This document shows positions 60,213 to 64,000 of a stretch of 64,000 nt of DNA, piece by piece. The translations under genes and the position numbers were made by a program. The DNA comes from Luteimonas aestuarii (lineage in GTDB: Bacteria; Pseudomonadota; Gammaproteobacteria; Xanthomonadales; Xanthomonadaceae), in contig NZ_SMTF01000002.1 in assembly GCF_004357985.1 (NCBI RefSeq), positions 434,001 through 498,000 on the forward strand, read 5' to 3'. How positions within the stretch are numbered: position 1 is the first letter of the stretch; each line of letters begins with the position of its first letter. The notes beneath the pieces are model-generated. The model saw only the letters and a program-made list of their open reading frames with translations, was not told the origin of the DNA and did no database searches.

Positions 60213-61097
60213 TCATGGCGCCGGCAAGGGAGCGAGTTTCAACGACAGGTCGATGGCGCGCACATGCTTGGTCAGCGCGCCGATGGAGATGCAATCCACG
60301 CCGTCTTCGGCGATGGCACGCACGGTGTCCAGGTCGACGCCACCGGACACTTCCAGCGGGATCCTCGCGTGGTATGGCGCGGCATGCGCAATCCGCACCG
60401 CCTCGCGTCGGGTGGCGGCATCGAAATCATCCACCAGGATGCGGTCGCACCCGGTCTCCAGCGCCTCGCGCAGCTGGTCCAGAGTTTCCACTTCCACGAT
60501 CAGCGGCAAGGACGGATGCATGCGACGCGCGGCAAGGATGGCCTGCGCCACCGAGCCGAAACCGCGAATGTGGTTTTCCTTCAGCATCACCGCGTCGTAA
60601 AGCGCCATGCGATGGTTGCGTCCGCCACCGACGCGCACGGCGTATTTCTGTGCCTGGCGCAGCCCGGGCAGGGTCTTGCGCGTGTCGAGGATGGCGGTGC
60701 CGGTGCCGCGCACGGCATCCACGTAGGCGGCGGTGGCCGTAGCGGTGCCGCCCAGCGTCTGCATGAAGTTCAGCGAGGCGCGTTCCGCGGACACCAGCGC
60801 ACGAGCATGACCGGACAGCGTGGCGAGCACGGTGCCGGCGGCGACGCGATCGCCTTCCCGCACGTGCCAGTCGATGGCGACATCGGCGTCCAGCGCGCGG
60901 TGGCAGGCATCGAACCATGGCCGGCCGCACACCACCGCATCCTCCTTGCACAGCAGGCGCGCGCCATCCCGGCCGTCCGGCAGCAGCGCGGCGGTGGCGT
61001 CGCCGGGGCCGATGTCTTCGGCAAGCGCGCGGGCCACGTCGTCGGCCACCGCCTTCCAGGGCGGGTCGAAGGGTGCGTCGGCGCCGGGTGCGTTCAT
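60213..61097 (-). CDS. nadC: Quinolinate phosphoribosyltransferase NadC
   Basis: Makes nicotinate mononucleotide from quinolinate and PRPP in de novo NAD synthesis. 294 residues. Conserved ILDTRKTLPGLRQAQKYAVRVGGGRNHRMALYDAVMLKENHI carries the substrate-binding Arg/Lys/His; VEVETLDQLREALE and LEVSGGVDLDTVRAIAEDGVDCISIGALTKH complete the barrel. Its ATG overlaps the stop of the Trm112-like gene. Confidence 0.96.
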   Translation of the reverse strand: MNAPGADAPFDPPWKAVADDVARALAEDIGPGDATAALLPDGRDGARLLCKEDAVVCGRPWFDACHRALDADVAIDWHVREGDRVAAGTVLATLSGHARALVSAERASLNFMQTLGGTATATAAYVDAVRGTGTAILDTRKTLPGLRQAQKYAVRVGGGRNHRMALYDAVMLKENHIRGFGSVAQAILAARRMHPSLPLIVEVETLDQLREALETGCDRILVDDFDAATRREAVRIAHAAPYHARIPLEVSGGVDLDTVRAIAEDGVDCISIGALTKHVRAIDLSLKLAPLPAP

Positions 61098-61363
61098 GCC
61101 TTGGGGAAGTCGCCGACCTGTGCAGTGGCGATGCCTTCCTCGACCAGCAGCACCGGGATGCCGTCGTCGATGCGATAGACGGTCTTGCGGTCCTGGGTGA
61201 CCAGGGCTTCGGACAGGGCGTCGGGCTGCGGGCTGTCGTCGACGCGACGCACCGCGCCGCTGGCGATGCCGCGGTTCAATGCCTCCAGCCCGACCTTGTC
61301 GAGCAGGGCGAGCGGCTGCCGGCTGGACGGGCAGACGAGGATGTCGAGCAGTTTGCGATCCAT
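61094..61363 (-). CDS. Trm112-like protein (UPF0434/YcaR type)
   Basis: 89 residues from the ATG complementary to 61361–61363. Begins MDRKLLDILVCPSSRQPLALL; the single-Cys CPSS start replaces the CPxC zinc knuckle of many relatives, and TQDRKTVYRIDDGIPVLLVEEG is the second conserved block. Bacterial members activate or stabilise methyltransferases or are of unknown role. Overlaps nadC by four bases. Confidence 0.88.
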   Translation of the reverse strand: MDRKLLDILVCPSSRQPLALLDKVGLEALNRGIASGAVRRVDDSPQPDALSEALVTQDRKTVYRIDDGIPVLLVEEGIATAQVGDFPKA

Positions 61364-61420
61364 GGCGACGTCATTGGCGGATGTGTCGGTAGAATACGTC
61401 TTTAGGCCCGGAACCGACCA

Positions 61421-61924
61421 ATGCCTGCACCTTCTGACACCCCGCTGGTGGGGATCGTGATGGGATCGCGATCCGATTGGGACACGATGCAGCACGCCGC
61501 GGTCAAGCTCGATGCGTTGGGCGTGCCGCACGAGGTGCGCGTGGTATCGGCGCATCGTACGCCGGACGTGCTGTTCGATTACGCCGCAGGCGCGGAGGCG
61601 CGCGGGCTGCGCGCGATCATCGCCGGCGCCGGCGGTGCCGCGCATCTGCCGGGCATGCTGGCCGCGAAGACACCGGTGCCGGTGCTGGGGGTACCGGTGC
61701 AGAGCAAGGCGTTGAACGGACTGGACTCGCTGCTCTCCATCGTGCAGATGCCGGGCGGCGTGCCGGTGGCCACGTTCGCCATTGGCCAGGCGGGCGCCAT
61801 CAATGCTGCATTGTTCGCGGCCGCGATGCTGGCCAACGAGCAGCCGCAGATCGGCGCGGCGCTCGCGGCCTTCCGCCAGCGCCAGACCGACGACGTCGCC
61901 GGCAACGACGATCCGCGGCAGTGA
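61421..61924 (+). CDS. purE: N5-carboxyaminoimidazole ribonucleotide mutase PurE
   Basis: Class I PurE in purine synthesis, rearranging N5-CAIR to CAIR. 167 residues. Signature [17 protein letters not shown] at the N terminus, [40 protein letters not shown] and [18 protein letters not shown] (the conserved loop). Divergent from the Trm112-like gene with a 57-base intergenic region containing TAGAAT (61390–61395) as a possible –10 box; purK follows after ten bases. Confidence 0.97.
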   Translation: MPAPSDTPLVGIVMGSRSDWDTMQHAAVKLDALGVPHEVRVVSAHRTPDVLFDYAAGAEARGLRAIIAGAGGAAHLPGMLAAKTPVPVLGVPVQSKALNGLDSLLSIVQMPGGVPVATFAIGQAGAINAALFAAAMLANEQPQIGAALAAFRQRQTDDVAGNDDPRQ

Positions 61925-61934
61925 GCGCAAGGCG

Positions 61935-63080
61935 ATGACGACCGTCGGAATCCTGGGGGGCGGCCAGCTCGCGCGCATGCTGGCGCTGGCCGGCGCGCCG
62001 CTGGGGTTGCGCTTCCTGGTGATGGACACCGTGGCCGATGCCTGTGCGGGCCAGTTCGCGCCGCTGCTGGTGGGTGACTATCGCGACGAATCGGCGTTGG
62101 CCGAGTTCGCGTCGAAAGTGGACGTGGTGACCTTCGATTTCGAGAACGTGCCGGCCACGTCCGCGGAGTGGTTGGCCGCGCGCGTGCCGGTGTTTCCCAA
62201 TCCAAGCGCGCTGGCCGTGGCGCAGGACCGGCTGGCGGAGAAGACCCTGTTCCGCGAACTCGGCATCCCGGTGCCGGAGTTCATGGACGTGCCCGATCGC
62301 CTCGCGCTGGATGCCGCCATCGCCGCCATCGGCACGCCCTGCATCCTCAAGACGCGGCGGCTGGGCTACGACGGCAAGGGCCAGTTCCGGCTGAAGTCCA
62401 GCGCCGACGCCGATGCCGCGTGGCAGGCACTTGGGGCGCAGGCGGCGACCGTGGGCCTGATCCTCGAAGCGTTCGTGCCATTCGAGCGCGAGCTGAGCGT
62501 GGTGGCGGTGCGCGGGCGCGGTGGCGAGTTCCGCGCGTGGCCGTTGACCGAGAACTGGCATGTCGATGGCGTGCTCTCGGCCAGCCTGGCGCCCGCGCAG
62601 GTCGATGCCGCCTTGCACCACACCGCCATCGCCCATGCGCGCGCGTTGGCCGAACGGCTGGACTACGTGGGCGTGTTCGCGCTGGAACTGTTCTGCCGCG
62701 ACGGGGTGCTGTCGGCCAACGAGCTCGCGCCACGCGTGCACAACTCCGGGCACTGGACGATCGAAGGCGCCGAGACGTCGCAGTTCCACAACCACTTGCG
62801 CGCCGTGCTGGGGTTGCCGCTGGGCGACACCGGCATGCGCGGCCATGCCTGCATGCTGAACTGGATCGGCGCGATGCCAGACGCCGGGCCGGTGCTGCGC
62901 GAGGCCGGCGGACACTGGCACGACTACGGCAAGCAGCCCCGCGACGGGCGCAAGGTGGGGCATGCCACGCTGCGCAGCGATTCTGGGGCGGGCCTGATGG
63001 CTGTGCTTGCACGAGCGGGCGAGGGCTTGGGAAGGCAGGCCCAGGTTGCGCCGGTGCTGGATGCCCTGCGAGGGCGTTGA
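61935..63080 (+). CDS. purK: N5-carboxyaminoimidazole ribonucleotide synthetase PurK
   Basis: ATP-grasp enzyme converting AIR and bicarbonate to N5-CAIR, supplying PurE. 381 residues from ATG 61935. N-terminal VGILGGGQLARMLALAGAPLG, ATP-grasp ILKTRRLGYDGKGQF and LILEAFVPFERELSVVAVRG, and the Mg/Glu site NELAPRVHNSGHWTIEG. Operon partner of purE. Confidence 0.96.
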   Translation: MTTVGILGGGQLARMLALAGAPLGLRFLVMDTVADACAGQFAPLLVGDYRDESALAEFASKVDVVTFDFENVPATSAEWLAARVPVFPNPSALAVAQDRLAEKTLFRELGIPVPEFMDVPDRLALDAAIAAIGTPCILKTRRLGYDGKGQFRLKSSADADAAWQALGAQAATVGLILEAFVPFERELSVVAVRGRGGEFRAWPLTENWHVDGVLSASLAPAQVDAALHHTAIAHARALAERLDYVGVFALELFCRDGVLSANELAPRVHNSGHWTIEGAETSQFHNHLRAVLGLPLGDTGMRGHACMLNWIGAMPDAGPVLREAGGHWHDYGKQPRDGRKVGHATLRSDSGAGLMAVLARAGEGLGRQAQVAPVLDALRGR

Positions 63081-63181
63081 TTCTCGCCAGGCGCAGGGGG
63101 GCGCGCCTCGAAGCCTTACAATGTCCCCTTCGCAAACCCCGGGCCCGTCACTGGCAGCCGGCCGCGCCGAAGGAGTTCCCC

Positions 63182-63502
63182 ATGTCCGTGCTCGATCGCA
63201 TCCGCGATGAAGTCGAGACGCATCCCGTCGTGCTGTTCATGAAGGGCACGCCGCAATTCCCGATGTGCGGTTTTTCCAGCCGCACGGTGGAAGCATTGAC
63301 GGCCGCGGGCGCCACGTCGTTTCGTGCCATCAACGTGCTGCAGGAACCGGAGATCCGCGCCAACCTGCCGCGTTTCTCCAATTGGCCGACCTTCCCGCAG
63401 TTGTTCATCCATGGCGAGCTGATCGGTGGCTGCGACATCACGCTGGAACTGCATGATTCCGGCGAACTGGCGCGGATGGTGTCGGAAGTGCAGCAGGCGT
63501 GA
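63182..63502 (+). CDS. grxD: Monothiol glutaredoxin, CGFS type
   Basis: 106 residues. MKGTPQFPMCGFSSRTVEAL contains the CGFS active site that binds a glutathione-ligated [2Fe-2S] cluster; NWPTFPQLFIHGELIGGCDIT is the cis-Pro and GG region. Carries Fe-S clusters between scaffold and targets and so complements the suf operon. A TACAAT hexamer at 63117–63122 is a plausible –10 box. The SDR start overlaps its stop (GTGA). Confidence 0.95.
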   Translation: MSVLDRIRDEVETHPVVLFMKGTPQFPMCGFSSRTVEALTAAGATSFRAINVLQEPEIRANLPRFSNWPTFPQLFIHGELIGGCDITLELHDSGELARMVSEVQQA

Positions 63503-64000
63503 GCGCGGCGGCGGTCGAAGGCGCGCGCGTGCTCGATGGCCGCGTGGTGCTGGTGGCGGGCGCAGCGGGCGGGCTGGGGCGCGAAGCGGCGCTGGCGTGC
63601 GCCCGTGCGGGTGCCCGCGTGGTATTGCTCGGCCGCAAGGTGCCCAAGCTCAATCACGTGCATGACGCGATCGCGGCCGAGGGCGGCGAGGCGGCTTTGT
63701 ATCCGCTGGACCTGGAAGGCGCGACGCCTGACGACTACCTCCAACTCGCCCAGCGCCTCGCCGACGCCTACGGCCGACTCGATGGCCTGCTGCATTGCGC
63801 AGCCCAGTTCCCGGGATTGACGCCGCTGGAACACACCGATCCCGCGATGTTCGCGCGCGGCCTCCATGTCAATCTCACCGCGCGCTGGTGGTTGACCCAG
63901 GCATGCCTGCCCCTGCTCAAGCGTGCGGACGATGGCGCAGTCGTATTCGCCATCGATGCGCCCGCGCGCACCGGTGGCGCCTACTGGGGCGCGTATGGCG
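63499..64000 (+). CDS. Short-chain dehydrogenase/reductase, C-terminus cut by window edge
   Basis: 167 residues are visible. The GTG at 63499 overlaps the grxD stop (GTGA), and the cofactor loop VVLVAGAAGGLGREAALACARAGARVVLLGR at about residues 16–45 fits. LDGLLHCAAQ is the NNAG-equivalent, and VVFAIDAPARTGGAYWGAYG reaches the catalytic Tyr region (the lysine lies outside). The pattern is YciK-like. Reaction unknown. Confidence 0.85.
   Translation, partial: MSAAAVEGARVLDGRVVLVAGAAGGLGREAALACARAGARVVLLGRKVPKLNHVHDAIAAEGGEAALYPLDLEGATPDDYLQLAQRLADAYGRLDGLLHCAAQFPGLTPLEHTDPAMFARGLHVNLTARWWLTQACLPLLKRADDGAVVFAIDAPARTGGAYWGAYG

Overview
The window is a gene-dense, GC-rich chromosomal segment, almost certainly from a gammaproteobacterium of the Xanthomonadales (Lysobacteraceae/Xanthomonadaceae, Lysobacter/Luteimonas/Xanthomonas-like). 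The strongest markers are a fused aspartokinase–diaminopimelate decarboxylase followed by the MurL/MurD2 pair (the xanthomonad route to D-Glu in peptidoglycan), the order petABC-sspA-sspB, nadC next to a Trm112-type gene, and suf genes led by an Rrf2-type regulator. The genus cannot be fixed from the sequence alone. I see no rRNA or tRNA gene, insertion sequence, prophage or CRISPR array; no gap between genes exceeds about 290 bases.

Layout. 1–5.7 kb: Fe-S assembly operon on the minus strand (regulator, sufB, sufC, sufD, sufS, then a GNAT acetyltransferase cut by the window edge) with a readable sigma70-type promoter. 5.8–21.4 kb: mixed small genes, including a SET-domain protein methyltransferase, a DUF5916 outer-membrane protein, lipoproteins, a lysine-tailed HU protein, an EF-G-like GTPase, OsmC, a glycine-zipper protein, an amidohydrolase and two tandem PhzF paralogues. 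21.5–26.9 kb: lysC-lysA fusion, murL and murD2. 26.9–32 kb: ispB and ssb (divergent), then rmlBACD for dTDP-L-rhamnose. 32–42.4 kb: two S9 peptidases, an AbgT-type transporter, a DUF819 membrane protein, then a tight trio of a short CstA-type transporter, a 93-residue protein ending in Cys-Cys and an ArsA/Get3-type ATPase. 42.4–47 kb: CorA, a GH97 glycosidase and a DUF4105 protein. 47–53.4 kb: the miaB–phoH–ybeY–corC ribosome/RNA maturation cluster, interleaved with three extra genes. 53.6–64 kb: a lytic transglycosylase, petABC, sspAB, DUF3301, a double-FHA membrane protein, nadC, a Trm112-like protein, purEK, a monothiol glutaredoxin and an SDR cut by the window edge.

Whole-window themes. 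(i) Many genes are translationally coupled by 4-base overlaps (sufD/S, lysCA/murL, rmlB/A/C/D, cstA/CC-protein, unknown/ybeY, Trm112/nadC, grxD/SDR). (ii) A family of GC-rich hairpin repeats (core CCTTCCCCCGC…GCGGGGGAAGG, often next to TGGGGTGGGGG) lies between genes and, unusually, inside two open reading frames, lengthening SufS at its N terminus and MurL in its middle. (iii) Envelope and cell-wall functions dominate (MurL/MurD2, Rml, IspB, lytic transglycosylase, lipoproteins), beside housekeeping Fe-S, respiration and RNA maturation.

The best candidates for little-described biology are the CstA–CC-protein–ArsA operon, the SET methyltransferase together with the lysine-tailed HU protein, and the in-frame hairpin repeats. 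All assignments come from reading motifs and gene order; no database search was run.
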